From contig NC_088295.1 in NCBI RefSeq assembly GCF_032854445.1, positions 75,546,028 through 75,610,027 of the forward strand: a stretch of 64,000 bases of DNA. Reading direction: 5' to 3'. Under the pieces are notes generated by a model. That model saw only the letters and a list, made by a program, of their open reading frames with translations. It was not told the origin of the DNA and ran no database searches. This document shows, piece after piece, positions 34,032 through 47,238 of the stretch. Origin of the DNA: Liolophura sinensis. Its lineage: Eukaryota; Mollusca; Polyplacophora; Chitonida; Chitonidae. Position 1 is the first letter of the stretch. Every line of letters starts with the position of its first letter. Position numbers and translations under genes: made by a program.

Positions 34032-37000
34032 TAATATGTTTGACCATATGGCAACTGTTGCCATTGTTCTGGTTATACCCTCGATGCTGTAGTCTTTCAT
34101 GTTATACTCCTGCATACACCAGGATTCTGCTGGTGCTCTAAGCATCACTGGTGAGGTCTGGTCCTTTTGCAAAAGTTTGATGTTATTGTTTATTAAACGT
34201 GATAAGAACGCAATCTGATGTAGAATGTAGCATATATCTACTTAAGCCATGGTGCTACTTTTTATGCATATACATGAGCAGTTGCAATAAAACAGACATT
34301 GAGGTTAACTGACAAGAGTAATACGTGTAGCACCGCGAACTGTCATCTTTGCTTTAGTTTGTTTTCTAAGCTTAAATCTTTTATGTTCAGTGCTAATTTC
34401 TTATTTTATGTACTTTGTAAGTGCTTGGTGGTTTTTGTGTTGAACGGTGTTTTGAAAATTGGTCTTGTGATTATTGACATGAAAGTTCATTATGGGTCAA
34501 GGCGTGCTTAAGAGTATCTGTTAAGCCGCTTAGATGTACAAATAAACTCGGATAAATGCGAAATAGACATGTCAGTCATCGACAATAAATCAACTGAGGG
34601 TATTAAATGCCAGGTGTTCGGAACAATGTCTAATCTCAGCAAAATATATACGAAGGATGTGCAATGATACATGGATATAATACTTTTGTCCTGACACATA
34701 CTAATGGCTGGTTGTCTGGGACTTTGTTTGAACCCGATATCTTCTATTGTAGATCTTGGTAATAGTTTTGGAACTTCTCCTAGCTCTTCGCTCATCGTAC
34801 CATATATGATACAGTGCGCTGGTATTTTCCTGAAGTGCTTTTAGCTTCCCCGACTTCGCCAGTCCACAATACAGCAATTATCAAACCAAAATACGGTATG
34901 AAAATTCCCATATTACTCGTCTAAGCGAAACATCTACAGAACGAACAGCTCGGAGTTAAACACAGACGGCCGTTACTTAGCACAGTCGTGTTTAAAGCCA
35001 AACTATCAGCGTGTCGACGTCAAAGACATAATTATCCCATAATTGTCATGCTTTTAGAAGTCGTGCGCCAGCATCAAGACTGCCGGGTACAACCCTTTTC
35101 TGAGCTAGTTGCGAGTAAATGTCAGTCGTGGGGTTAATTGCAAACCGTACATGATGAAATCAATGGTAAGTTTGGAATGGGAAAGTCTCATCTAGACTGG
35201 AAAGTAGCTTAGCGTCATCTACTGCTAGATCAACACTAAATTTTCCTCGTTTCAGCTCTCTTCCCAATCGAAGAGGTTTTAACTCATCACATGGTTGAGC
35301 ATCAGGTTAGAAATTCAGTGAATTAAAAGATATTAACTTAGTCAAAAAAACAAAAACGAGATTTTAACGCGTCAATGGTATGGGCATTCAATCACAAATG
35401 GCAACAGATCGAAAATGTTGGGGAAAGCCTCCAGATTCTGCTTCACAAATATTTCAATAGACTGATCCCACGAACACATTAGGTTTGTTTAACGTTTGGT
35501 AAAAAGTTGATGTATTTTAGCTTTACACAGACAAAAAATCAAAACTACGTCTTCACATATAAATGAAGATGAAGACAAATAAATGTTGATATGAACGGCA
35601 TCTTGCTAACTCTTGAAGGAAGAAGGGAGATAATAGGCCACTTGTGATTCATTTTAAGGCATTAATGCGTCTTGATAATTTGGGGTAACCACGGTAAAAA
35701 TTAAATTTCCTATTTATGGAATGGTACAAAATCAATCAAGGTATACAACGATAACACGACCGATTTTTATCACAACAAACTTAAATATTTGATTCTGAGT
35801 TTGTTTTTGATTTCTCGGCATACGGCTATACGATTCTCTCATATTTCCAACCATTGTCTTCAGTTCAGTCACCAGACTGTTTCCCAACAACAATAATGAA
35901 CATGCCGTTGGCGTTGAGAAGCTCATTAACACAGCGACTAATAAAAGTATTTGGCAAATATCCGTCCGTCATTTGATTGCAGTATGTACCACATATTTGG
36001 TGGGGGGGGGGGCGTTCGGGCTCTGTTGCCAAACGATAAAGTCTTAGTTTGTCACGTGACTCACATCTTGAAAGAGAGCTATCAAAGAGAATTGTCCACA
36101 AATTAAATGAGTCAACATGGATGTGATAAAATGTAACAAAAAAAATTTAAAAGTGCAGAAAAATGACCCGTGTGTCATCTGCACATGGTCAATTCGATCG
36201 GCAATATCACAGTGCCACGTCGCTGCATGATGTAAAACATTGTACGTGGTGTGTCACAGCAACAACAGAATAAAAACAAAACCCTGTGAACATAAATACA
36301 GATGAAATTATAGCGTTTGAACCCGTCTTTATAGCGGAATTTAACTAATATTATCAACAGGGGGACCCCAACATCTGTCCATAGCAATGTTAAACCAAAG
36401 ATTGAAATTCCACTTAGATCTTAAGTACAAATTCAGTCGAAATTCCATGTTTGATTTAGAAAAGTGTTGACACACTTTAATGCACAAAATGCGACAGTTC
36501 AATAAAAACATATACATTAAAAGGTTATGATGCATATAAGACTATACCAGGAAAAAAAATTAAGCGACTGCTAAATACATTGCTCTTCGCATTAATAAAT
36601 TCAAATTTTATGGGTTTTTTTTAAATGTAATGGATATTTTCCGTTGGGAAGTTTAAATTTTAATTAAGACGGGACACTTCAAATAAAGTTAGTTACACAT
36701 ATTAAAGCCAGCAGTACGAGACATGCTTCTTTTACTATGACATAAGTGGTGTGATTGTGTGAAGGGCTGTGCCGAGGCAGGCCGCAGAATGTTAACGACG
36801 AATGGAATTAATCTATCTCAGTGAATGCTCTCTATTAACTCTGATATTTGAAAGTATCCCACTTTGTCCCTCTGAGCTCTGCTCTTGGCACCTTTGAAGG
36901 GTGACCAAATTACACGTCGATGCGCCCAGTGTTCAGCTAGCGTTAAGCGGCTACTGGAGATTACATCACAGTCGCCGCCACTTAACATTTTCCACATTCC

Positions 37001-38499
37001 ACGTTTTGATCTGTCTCTCAGTGATAGATTCTCCTTAGGAATGTTGTAATTCTAGACGAGTGCTGCGTAGGGGTGTCGATCAGACAGACAATACTGGTGT
37101 TCATATAGGATTTTACGTGCGGATAAAAGTCATCTGAATTGGTTGAAGAAGACGGACAAGTATCAAATCATGATGAAATAACTGACCGGGCAATGTAAAA
37201 CAGTTGCACATATTTCAGTAAAAAGATTTTCCAGAATTGCAAATCTCCGAGAGACAAGTCGAGGCCTGGAGAAGGTGAGGGAGAGGTTTTATCTCATATG
37301 TTAAATAATTCATCTATATTCTTGTGACGGATGATTCTTAGTGGTAAAAATTCAACACAGCAGCTAAGTCTGTAATGGACAGAATAGGAGATATTTACAA
37401 TGTGTCTGTTGTGCGACTGAAAGACGACAAGCAAATGAAAAACTATCACCTACTTCACATAACACGGCCATCTAGAAGCTCACACAACAAATAAAACATA
37501 TAAATGTCTTATATGTCTATTACATCGACATTTTATTATTTCCATTCTGGTAGAAAAAATGTACAATGCTCTTATTTCACCGAACAATATTTAAAAAGTG
37601 AGTATGTTGCAAGATTTTGTAATATTTTCTCCTGCTCCAATGATCCATCAGTGTTTCAGTGTCTCCCCAGTAATCCGCGAGAGAAAGTTAGAGCGACGTG
37701 ACGGTGTGGATGGCTATTATAGCTAAGCAACTTCTGAGTTCATGCTTGTTATGCATAAATCATCATAGCTATTATCGTCTTTTTCGTCATTCGTCAACAC
37801 CTGCGCATAAAGATTCAGGCAGAGTAAATTAAAGTTTTCTTATCAGAAAAAATAGCCTTCATATGATATATACATCACTTCACATCTATTTGTATTTCGT
37901 GACCTGACTAATGCCGTTCTTTTGTTTTGCCCTTTCTAAACATTATAACTCTGTTTTTTTCCTTCTGATTTATCATCAGTGACCTCCTATACAGGACTGT
38001 TGCATTGGGTGGGGTGGGGGGGGGGGAGGTTTAACAGACATTATAAATCAGAAGGCAATCATGTGCCTCTCTGTATTAATGCTTGTCCGATTTGTTATAA
38101 TATCCATGATTTATTTCCGTATTGTTTATCGCTGTACACCCCATTTTATTTTTATTTAGTTTCATGTTGGTGGAAACCTATTGTCCGTCATTTTGTCAAA
38201 GAAATTTATAGGCTATCCGATAGATAAGGCATAAAACGTGTTTAAATGTGTATGGTGGACGTGATGTCATCACCAATTGATGAATAATATCATGGTCTCT
38301 ACAGACCACTTTTTGTGCCAATATCTTCTTAGTGTACCTGTGAGCCTCTCCCACTATTTGCAACTTTAAAATTTTTCTCCTATATACATGAGTACCTATT
38401 TTATTACATATTTCATTATTGAAAATTAATGTAGAAAACCTTATTCCGATAATAGTAAGTAAAAACCCCCTTTCAAGCGCCCGGTTTAGTTCCACCATG
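34032..38499. other. Gene-free interval with two G runs
   Basis: No gene or SINE recognised. Runs of 11 G lie at about 36002-36012 and 38016-38026. Short open frames (for example 34508-34795 and 35865-36101 minus) lack domain features. Confidence 0.4.
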
Positions 38500-38586
38500 T
38501 TGGTGACCATGGCCTTATAAGCGAGATACTCTTGACTATGGCAGCAAAACACAAACCAAATAAATAAATAAAAATAAATAAATAAA
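38500..38586 (+). mobile_element. Decayed 3' end of SINE family 1
   Basis: CTTATAAGCGAGATACTCTTG and AAAACACAAACC align with the family 3' domain, followed by a long (AAAT)n tail. The open frames on the minus strand across it come from the tail. Confidence 0.6.
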
Positions 38587-40213
38587 CAGAATCCATACAT
38601 AAAGGAGCCTTTAATTCAGTGAACCCAATATTAGTAAAAAGGGAGGTTGTTTCATATGTTGTATTTGTTTTTTCGCGTATAAACTCGTGAAGAATACACT
38701 TAAACAAATAATATGCTGAAGTTGGTTCAAATGGTAAAAACGTTGTTCCTTGACCAATCAGATTACGTTATCTAACTCTTGTTGTTTAAGGTGCAGCTTT
38801 CAGTTAGGATTGACCTCATGAAAGTCGGAGGCTTGCTGCCCCTATAACCACCTGACCACTCTAATAAACAGTAAATAAATAAAGTGGAATTTACTTTGAC
38901 ATTTTCACCTTTAGGAATATGAAGCGGGCAAATAAATTAGTGGGTAAGAAAAGGAAGCTGATTATTGAATTTTGACAAGAACTGAACGATTGATTATATG
39001 ATACATGTGCGGACAATAATCTGTATCTAGATCTGATGCCAGCCGTGGAGCCTCAAATCCGCTGCCACACCACAGAGATTTGCCCATCATGGATTTCTAG
39101 TGTCTGCGCTCACACTGATCAATTTCAATCACAGTTTGCATAACTGGATGCTTATTGCACAATGTTGTCAAAGGCCAACGTTCAGCTCTCGAGAACTGGA
39201 CTTCAGGCGACCATACAGGACAATTCAGATCCCTCTGTTTCCACATGGTTGCCACAAACTTGGGTTTTGTTGGCATCGTAGGGTGAGCCAAATGACATGC
39301 AAACATCGTTAGCCGAAGAGATCTCTTCCTTTCAATATTTGTTCGCCTGGCGGGTTTGAAAAATGACCACAAACACCACTTAAGATTTTTATGTCGAAGG
39401 CTTAAACTTTTGCTATACTGATTGAGGCCTTGGGTGTAACCCAAAAGAAATTAAACAATTTTGTCACGGTGGCTAGCTGCCATTTGACTTGAGCCTTGGC
39501 CTTTGCCTTAAAGAAACATACCTTTCAATATTAATGTATACATAATCATTAGTGATATTACTGTTACATTTTACCCGATGTGTACTGTTTTATTATGGTC
39601 ATAAAATTTATGGAATAATACATTGATAGCGTTTCAAACAAATATGGGTTAATCTTTCAAGGCTGAAATTATCACGTGTTTTATATTAAAATGTCTTGAG
39701 TATGTTTTTGAAAATAGGTAGAAAAATGTAGCATTAGTCAACGACATCACTCACTTAAGGCGTCATAAGAGGCTTACCATGTTAGATATGCTTCAATGAA
39801 ACAGAAACCCTTGCATCTTTTCTAAAGTTGGCGCCGCAGTCATTATTAAAAGTATAAGCTTCTACATGTTACAAAGAGTATAAACGAACAACTTACATTG
39901 AGGCTATTTGTAGAGGAGAGAAAGACGTTCTATCGTCTATTTTGTTAATGGATGTTATGTTTACAGGGGTTTTCAGGGGAAACTGTTTATCGCCATGGTG
40001 ATACCTGAAATCACGCTATGACATATCTACATTGACGCTCCAAATTGATCTGAAACACAGAAGGTAGCCACTATTTCGACACGACGCTCGAATATTCTCG
40101 TCTGTTTTTTCTGGGCGTCGTGATGTCTACAAAAGACGAAAGGCTTCCTTTCCTTACTCGGGGATATAGGTTTTCAATTTCAATTACTTAAAAACATCTA
40201 GATCTGGAAATAT
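38587..40213. other. Gene-free interval
   Basis: A minus-strand open frame at 39097-39444 (115 residues) and a plus-strand one at 39100-39312 overlap. Neither has recognisable motifs, and I do not call either a gene. Confidence 0.4.
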
Positions 40214-40224
40214 CATTTCCCATA

Positions 40225-40464
40225 CGCTTGGCGTTCAGCATGAAGGGGATAGTGAAATGACTGGTTGACCTGTTTTAGTACAATGGCTCGGGCGGGGCAG
40301 CTTACTTGCCTTCGGTAAGGCGTCTCAGTGAAGCAGCGCTAGATAAAGGAGCGATGGAAAACCGTCCTGCAACAAGGAGGCACATTACATGCGCTCTAAG
40401 GATTCCTTCGTCGTCAAATGACTGAAAAATTGTTAAGTACGACGTTAAGCCCCAAGCACTCACT
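40225..40464 (+). mobile_element. SINE family 2, 5'-truncated copy with target-site duplication
   Basis: Begins CGCTTGGCGTTCAGCATG and contains GGCTCGGGCGGGGCAGCTTA, GGATTCCTTCGTCGTCA and ACTGAAAAATTGTTAAG. It ends in (ACTC)n. Flanks CATTTCCCATA (40214-40224) and CATTTTCCATA (40465-40475) form an 11-bp duplication with one mismatch. The family also occurs in the opposite direction at 63.1-63.4 kb. Confidence 0.85.
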
Positions 40465-40475
40465 CATTTTCCATA

Positions 40476-42594
40476 AAAACACATTTTTTTTTCTCATACG
40501 GAATGTTATATTTGTGCCTCAAATGTACCAGTAATATATGTGACGTGTCTGAACAAGGTATCAAAAGTAGTTGTGTCCTCCAAATTTACCAGATATCTGG
40601 CGAAATGCGCAAAATTTAGATTGGGTATCTGCGAGAACCTCTCATCGACATGTCGCATAGTATACAAAGCATTTAAACTTCTTGGATCTTCTTCAGGTTT
40701 TGGTAACTGTGACACCGAAGACAAACACTGAAGAGAAAGGACATGACGAAAGAAGGGAACAGAAAGCCTGAATCCAGACAGGCGACCATGTCTGCAGTTA
40801 GTTGTAAATCTATGACGTACTGGATATACAGATATTCACAAAAAGGCAAACCCAAGGACTACTGGTTTGCATAATGCATATCTGGATAATTGCTCCCGTG
40901 GAAGGCTTGTCCATAGGTACTTCAGGGGTGACGTGGACACAAAAAATTATGATATTTACGTGGTATTGAGCCATTGTACCAAAGTCTTCCGGTGCGCAAT
41001 TTTACCGTGGGTTTGCGCCCGCGAAAGCAACGGCTGTAAATAGGCATGATTGCTGTCTCGTGAGTCTTACTTAAATACATGCAAACACATGTCTCCATTG
41101 GGACAGCGGGGAACAGTGGAGGGCGTGGAAAGTGACTTTGTTCGCTCCAGACTAAATATTGGCTTATACTGAGTCAACAGTCTGCTTCTGTTGCCGTACT
41201 TTCGAGGCAAACGTAAAGGATGTATTTTATCCATTAAGCTGGTGTTGTTTGCGACAAAGCAGCGGATGAGTATAGCCTACAGGCTGGGAAAACTTGCTTA
41301 AACAATAGGGAAAATGCGTGAACGTGTGAGTGTGCGAAAGGCTGCTTGGCATGAATTAGCTGTTAGTGAAGCCTTTGAATGGAAAACCAGAAGTGGTCAT
41401 ATGCAGATCTGATTCGCTCGAACGTATCGATAGTCTTTTTCTGTTCGGACTCAACTGTAGAAATACACTGTTAGGCTAACAGTGCCTGCGCAGTGCCATG
41501 TACGCGTTTTAAAAGTGACGATGCAAGATGGAAACACTTGCAAGGTTTGATAGACTGCATATTGTACAGCACTGTAATAACAACAATTACCATGTCATGT
41601 CCTGTTACTCGTCGAAAGTATGCATCATACTAAAATACTTTAAATGACAGGGGTCGAAATGGCCCAAAGTACAAATTGAAAATGTTTGTTCAGTTATTAA
41701 ATCTTAAATATTGCATTCATTTTAATAAAGTTTTGTGTTATTGGAGTTATGTTTTATATATTGAGACATGAGTTTGAACATTTTGTTTGATTTTTTTGTC
41801 GAGTAACTTAGTAATGACAACTAATATTGGTAATTGCAAATCAAAGTTATAATTAATACTAAGATCACGTAAATATCTGGCGAAGAAACAAGTGTTTTTA
41901 ATTGATCCACGCTGTCTATATTTACAGCATACAGTCGTCTCTGGTGCTGATAACAAACAGGAAACAGATTTAATATGCCTTCGGTAACGTCCCATATATA
42001 CGTACTTCATACCGCTCACACGAAAGACTGGGGATGCAAGCACACTTCGATTGTAGATTTCAGTACTGTGGACTGTTTGTTTCTGTTTGACTTACTAACA
42101 GGTTCGATGTATGTAGGACTAGTACGATAAATGGAAATGCGCTCATATAGCTTGTGATGGACTGTTTACATAGTGGTAGTAGAACTGGGCAAACGTTCCA
42201 CGCCTCCAATAGCCTTGCGAGAGCCATCCTATATACACGCAGGCATAACAATACAACCGTTGAGAAAGGTTAACTGTGTGGTTCTGTGGTGCATGGTGAA
42301 AAGGTGATTATGGGAATTACATTGGCACAATTTGTAACGGACCGTGATGGGTAAATATTGGCGGAAAAGGACAGTGGATGTTGCGTGGGGTGTAAGTCCA
42401 GTTTCTAGCTACGAAATGAGTACAGGCATCAACGCGATTCTTACCTGGACTGTACATCACGCATTTTAAAGAGGCGGTCAGAGACTAGCATCGAACCTTG
42501 TCAGGCTTCTCCATTTCGCCATGACTGATATGCTTTTGATTTTATGAGCTGATTACGATGATTTTTGTTTTCAAAAAAACAAATGGGGATGGAT
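40476..42594. other. Gene-free interval
   Basis: A minus-strand frame at 40506-40724 (72 residues) reads smoothly but has no recognisable domain, no splice context and a competing plus-strand frame. Nothing else was recognised. Confidence 0.35.
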
Positions 42595-42842
42595 TACTAT
42601 TACATATAGAGTATAATATAAACAGACTACAATACGGAAAGTAAAATCAGAGCAGCGACAACAGTGTGATAGATGGCTAATGGTCACAAGTAGCTTGCCA
42701 AATCTGGTCTCTTTTTATATTACAACAGCTAGGTTTTATTCTCACTGTTCATGTAAATCCGTACATAGCAGCAACTTACACACGCCAAGCATGATGGTTA
42801 AGAAGAATAAAAAAATACAGTGAGGTTAGTTGCATTTTATTA
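42595..42842. repeat. Dispersed repeat, copy A
   Basis: Shares ordered blocks with 57530-57752: AGAGCAGCGACAACAGT, AATGGTCACA, GGTCTC, GTTCATGTAAAT, GCAGCAACTTACAC and a later CAGTGA..TTAATTGCA-like block. It is longer by about 40 bp in the middle. No coding capacity or end structure was seen; the class is unknown. Confidence 0.6.
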
Positions 42843-43471
42843 CATGTCCCTGGTATGGAATTACTCCAGCCCTGTGTTGCCGTCTCATTTTTATAAACAC
42901 TAATTTGAAAACAATGAAAAGGATTTTAAAAGTGTTGACACTGTTCGGGAATAATTTTGGCAAAGGTCATGTTTTAAAATATTTAGATCAAAAAAGAAAC
43001 CTGGACACCATGTAATCAATGCCGAGTTCGCCGTGAAATATAAATTTGGTATTGCTGTGATACATTTCTTAAACAATCAGCATAAGGTGATAAATTATAT
43101 CGAAAATGCCACAATCTGCTCCTTTGTCATAACTAGGGATTGGTTTCTGGGAAAGAAAATTGCAAGGGCTAGTCGATCTTAACTATATGGTCCCTCATAT
43201 AAACGTCTCATGCAGGCAAAATATGAACAGTCCTCTTGGCTGATTTTGGAGACGAATTACTCCGAATGTCATAAAAACCGACATTATTCATCGGTTTGAT
43301 AGCTATGTGTTACATGCCGTCAAATGACGTGTGTTTTACTGTGTTCTATGTTGATAACGTTGTGAGTAAGCACACGGGTTTTATTGAAGTAAACTGATAA
43401 AAACAGTATATAACACAGCAGATTTTTTTTTCAAGCCTGTGACTCCAGAAGCGGGTTGTCTAATTTCTGAT

Positions 43472-43546
43472 TGGCCGCCGTCGTATAAGTAAAATATTCT
43501 TGAGTACGGCGTAAAACACCAATCAAATAAATAAATAACTACATAG
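43472..43546 (+). mobile_element. 5'-truncated SINE family 1 copy with 9-bp duplication
   Basis: TGGCCGCCGTCGTATAAG through GGCGTAAAACACCAATC to the (AAAT)n tail. It is flanked by ATTTCTGAT at 43463-43471 and 43547-43555. Confidence 0.8.
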
Positions 43547-43555
43547 ATTTCTGAT

Positions 43556-46500
43556 AAAAGTGTGTTGAAACAAGAAAAAAAGCTGAATTCATCAAGAACG
43601 GGATTGATCTTGAAACCGCCATTGACAGAATGTCCAGTATGGTACCTGGGCGCATTACAGATATCTGACATTTGACGCGATTAACAGAACAGAATCTCTG
43701 AGATTCAACAACAACAACATAAAAAACATACACATCAGTATTACCGGTCTTTAAAAGTTTCCAGTTCACCTTTGCTTCCCAAGGAACGTGTTCCAGGAGA
43801 TCCAACGTAAAGACCATGGGATAAACACACAAGTCACAAATTGTCCTAGACAGGTACTTCGCCAGGTTAGCGAACACGAACACAGTACACAGGTTACACA
43901 GAACTGGAACAGTCAAACCTTTGAATGACGTCACACCCGCAGAGCACAACACAGGGTAAATCCAGGCATGGAGGTATAATCCACTTTAGAACAGTCACAG
44001 CTCCCGCAGAAGCTCACAAACGAGCCGTTCAGAGACGTAGAGTAATGTCACCTTGTGGCAGAACGAACGTCCTTTGCAAAACTGAAAACTTCAGTTTAGA
44101 GTCCTTGACGACCTTGTCGGTCAGGCGAGGTCAGCGTGTTAAACAAATTACACAGTCCACACTGTATAATCATAATAAAGATCCGAACACCAATAAACGT
44201 GACTTCCGCAGAAATTCACATAAACCAGACATCAGTACTACTGTGGTACACAAACGGTGCCGGCATAAAAACTGTCCTCCCAAATGAAACTGGCATCACC
44301 AGCTCATATAAATATAATGGACTCGATACGAGAGCGTCGCACACTCTCCTGGTTCCCAGTGGATGCAGCAAAAATACGTCCACTCTGCGCAGAAAACACG
44401 GCTTATATACGGTCCAGGTGGATTCAACTATTCTTAGACACAGAATTAACAGCCAATGAACAGCCAGTTAAATAAACAGAGCATTGAACAAGGTGCTTTC
44501 GGCCAGGTCCGCGCTGTACATATATAACAGGGCCTGTTATACTTATAACATATAACACAAAGGCACGCAGACTAACAGTACATGAAAACGTTAAATAGTC
44601 ATACATAACAATCCATGTGGAAAAAAAGTATCACGCGGACTTCAGCTGTGAATTGATCTATACACACCAGTGACAAACTAGTATTGCATTGAGGTGTAAA
44701 ATGATCTTTGTGAAAACGTATCACGATTTAGACTTCATATATATTTTTGATCAAAACCATCATTGACGGTCGAATACAACATTTAACTCACTCACACATG
44801 TAACTCAGCTATTTCCATTAAGACTAATATAGTATATAGTTGTGAAATGATCTATGTGCAAAGGGATCTTTGTGCAAAGGGATCAGGGTCCAGCCATGAT
44901 TTGATAAATAAACAACAGTGACGGTGAAGTACAGAAATTAGCTATGACTTTGTCCCTGTAAAACCTTTAGCCCTAATTGGGTCATGAAACAACATATCGT
45001 GTAGAAATTAGCCGGCATACATGGTCATTAAACGCCACAATATGGCTTTGAATCCAAGAGTGTTTTTGTCTGTGTTTGCAACAGCTTCACAAAATTGACC
45101 TCATGTATTATTGTCTTTCCTCTCTTATCCTATTACTAATTGATTAGCCAGCAAATCCTCGTTTTATTAGAATCAGTTCTCTTCCCAAGAAAATAATGTT
45201 TTAAGTATTAACAGTAAAACGCAGGTGTTGCCCGGAGGAGTTCACTACTAAATGCCCCTTTTCAGTTACATCAATTTTCCTGTTTGCGCTGGTGGGTTTG
45301 TAACAATGACTTTCGGCAAATCACAGAGGTTATTATGAAAGAATGAAACAGAAATAAACTGCGGATAAAAATGAAGAAATTTTTTCACTCAGTGGATCGT
45401 TTTAACTGTAGTAAATATACATACAAATGTGCTATAACAGTAAAAGGCATCAACTTCAGAATTAAACTTCTCTAATGGATAAGGTATGGATTTTTGCATT
45501 TTTTTTATGTGTTTGTAAAATAAATATGATGACAGTATGGCATTTTGGGTAATTCTATATCAGTGACATTTAAGGTATTGCAATTAACATCATTGCATAT
45601 TCTTTTATTTAATATATTTAATACGCCATGCGGGTAGAGGGCGTGTGATTTGCTACTATTTTTGAGGTTAGCATAAACCCTGAGGTAAATTGATAAGAAG
45701 CTGTTTTGTTTTTTACCGTGGCGTGTGAACATTTGACCAACCGTCAAACTGTCGTAGGTGCTCCAGTTTTACTTTGTGTATTGGTCCTTGTCAGAAAGAA
45801 ATTTCACATGTTTTAGAATGTTCTTTAAAGTCTATCTTTTCTCATCCAATATAAAATTTAAATACTATAAATAAAATATAAAAACTAAAAGTGCCCCAAA
45901 TTTGACCTGAAATCTAATCAAAGAATGACTTTCTCCATACTACATACTGAAGTAGTTAAAATTAAGGGAAACGGAGATGCCATGTCTCTTTTGCTGTCGC
46001 CGGTACAAATCCTCAAACCACGATGATGGCGCGAGGAAGCACAGTTCGGTGAATTATGTCTTGATTAGAAAAGGGATATTTTGCCGGAGGCGTCTGCCTT
46101 ATCAATGGGCACATTATCACCTACTATCTGTTACTTCCGGTGCCTAACCTCAAACCCACGAAACCAAGAATCACGTGACCAAACCTTTGCTTTCATGTGT
46201 CTCAAAAGCTTGCGACTTTATAAAAAAAAATAATCATCTCTACATGCCATATGTCTGAACTTTTTCACACCCTGTGGTTAGCTCTTTACTACCTGGCTGT
46301 ATTTTCTTGCACGGCTTAATTAGTTTGACTACAGTTCTGACAACCTGTCCGACCTTCTTATACAGCTGAACCCATAAGAACGGAACACAAAATATTCTCA
46401 GAATATTGGCGGCAAAAATACAGTATTTGCATGGCCTGATACGACGCTTGCCGTAGACCGCTTGGTTGTGAACAATGTACATGTCGCAAAGTTTGTCAGT

Positions 46501-46689
46501 AATTTGCCAGAAGTACGAATTTTGTTCGGAGTTCTCCGGTCTCCTGCACCTATAAAGCTATGAACCCATGAAAAAATTCTCCAGTTTGGAGTTCAGCAAC
46601 AACGAGCAACAAAATGAAATTGTACCCCCGTTGTTCGTGACGCCTATAGGTGACAAAAGCCCGTCGGTCACATATTAGAAAATTGTTTA
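43556..46689. other. Gene-free interval with unassigned open frames
   Basis: 43.5-44.5 kb is GC-richer and has several open frames on both strands (43539-43952 minus, 43925-44287 plus), none recognised; they may be remnants of a transposable element. TGTGCAAAGGGATC is tandemly duplicated near 44855-44884. A 17-bp palindrome ATAACAGGGCCTGTTAT sits near 44525. Confidence 0.35.
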
Positions 46690-46790
46690 TCCTGAGCACT
46701 CTTGGTATAAAACTCGCAACCATCGAATTAGTGGAAAGTTCTGAATTATGGCGTTAAACACCGAGACTGAAAAAAAAAAAATCCAGTGTG
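46690..46790 (+). mobile_element. Possible decayed SINE 3' end with poly(A)
   Basis: GTGGAAAGTTCTGAATTATG then GGCGTTAAACACC parallels the SINE family 1 3' domain and is followed by a run of A. Divergence is high. Confidence 0.4.
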
Positions 46791-47032
46791 CGTTTACAAC
46801 ATGTTACAATTTCACTTGGCAAAAGATAGAGTGTAAAAACTGTCATCGCTAAACATAAGTGTGTGAGGCTCTGTTACAGGACATTTCATGTTGCACAACA
46901 TACATGTACTGTGAACTAACGCAGGATACAAAGGATTTTACCGTACAAATAGTTCTCAGTATTTTCTAGTTAGAAACAGGTAGATCTGATCTGAAAGTAT
47001 CTGTGATACTTGTGCATCAAAGTTATCAAAGA

Positions 47033-47238
47033 AAATGTGCCACGGTGATTTAGGTGTGGACAGGAATGTGCCGCAGTGTTGTAGGCGGGGAAGGAAACGT
47101 GTGACAGGAAAGAAATGTGTCACGGCGATTGAGGCCGACTGGGAAATGTGTCGTGGTAGTTTAGGAATTGAAAGGATGGTGGTTTAGGCCTACGTGTTGA
47201 AGGAAAAATGTCATAATGGTTTGGGTGTGGTGGGAAGC
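47033..47238. repeat. Decayed ~32-bp minisatellite
   Basis: About seven imperfect units of the form GAAATGTGTCACGGTGATTT then AGGTGTGGACAG. Substitutions and small indels distinguish the units. Confidence 0.7.

Noticed and set aside
39097-39444. 115-residue minus-strand gene
   Set aside because: Composition is not protein-like, no domain is recognised, and a plus-strand frame overlaps it.
40506-40731. 72-residue minus-strand gene
   Set aside because: No homology, a competing opposite-strand frame of similar length, and no splice or poly(A) context.
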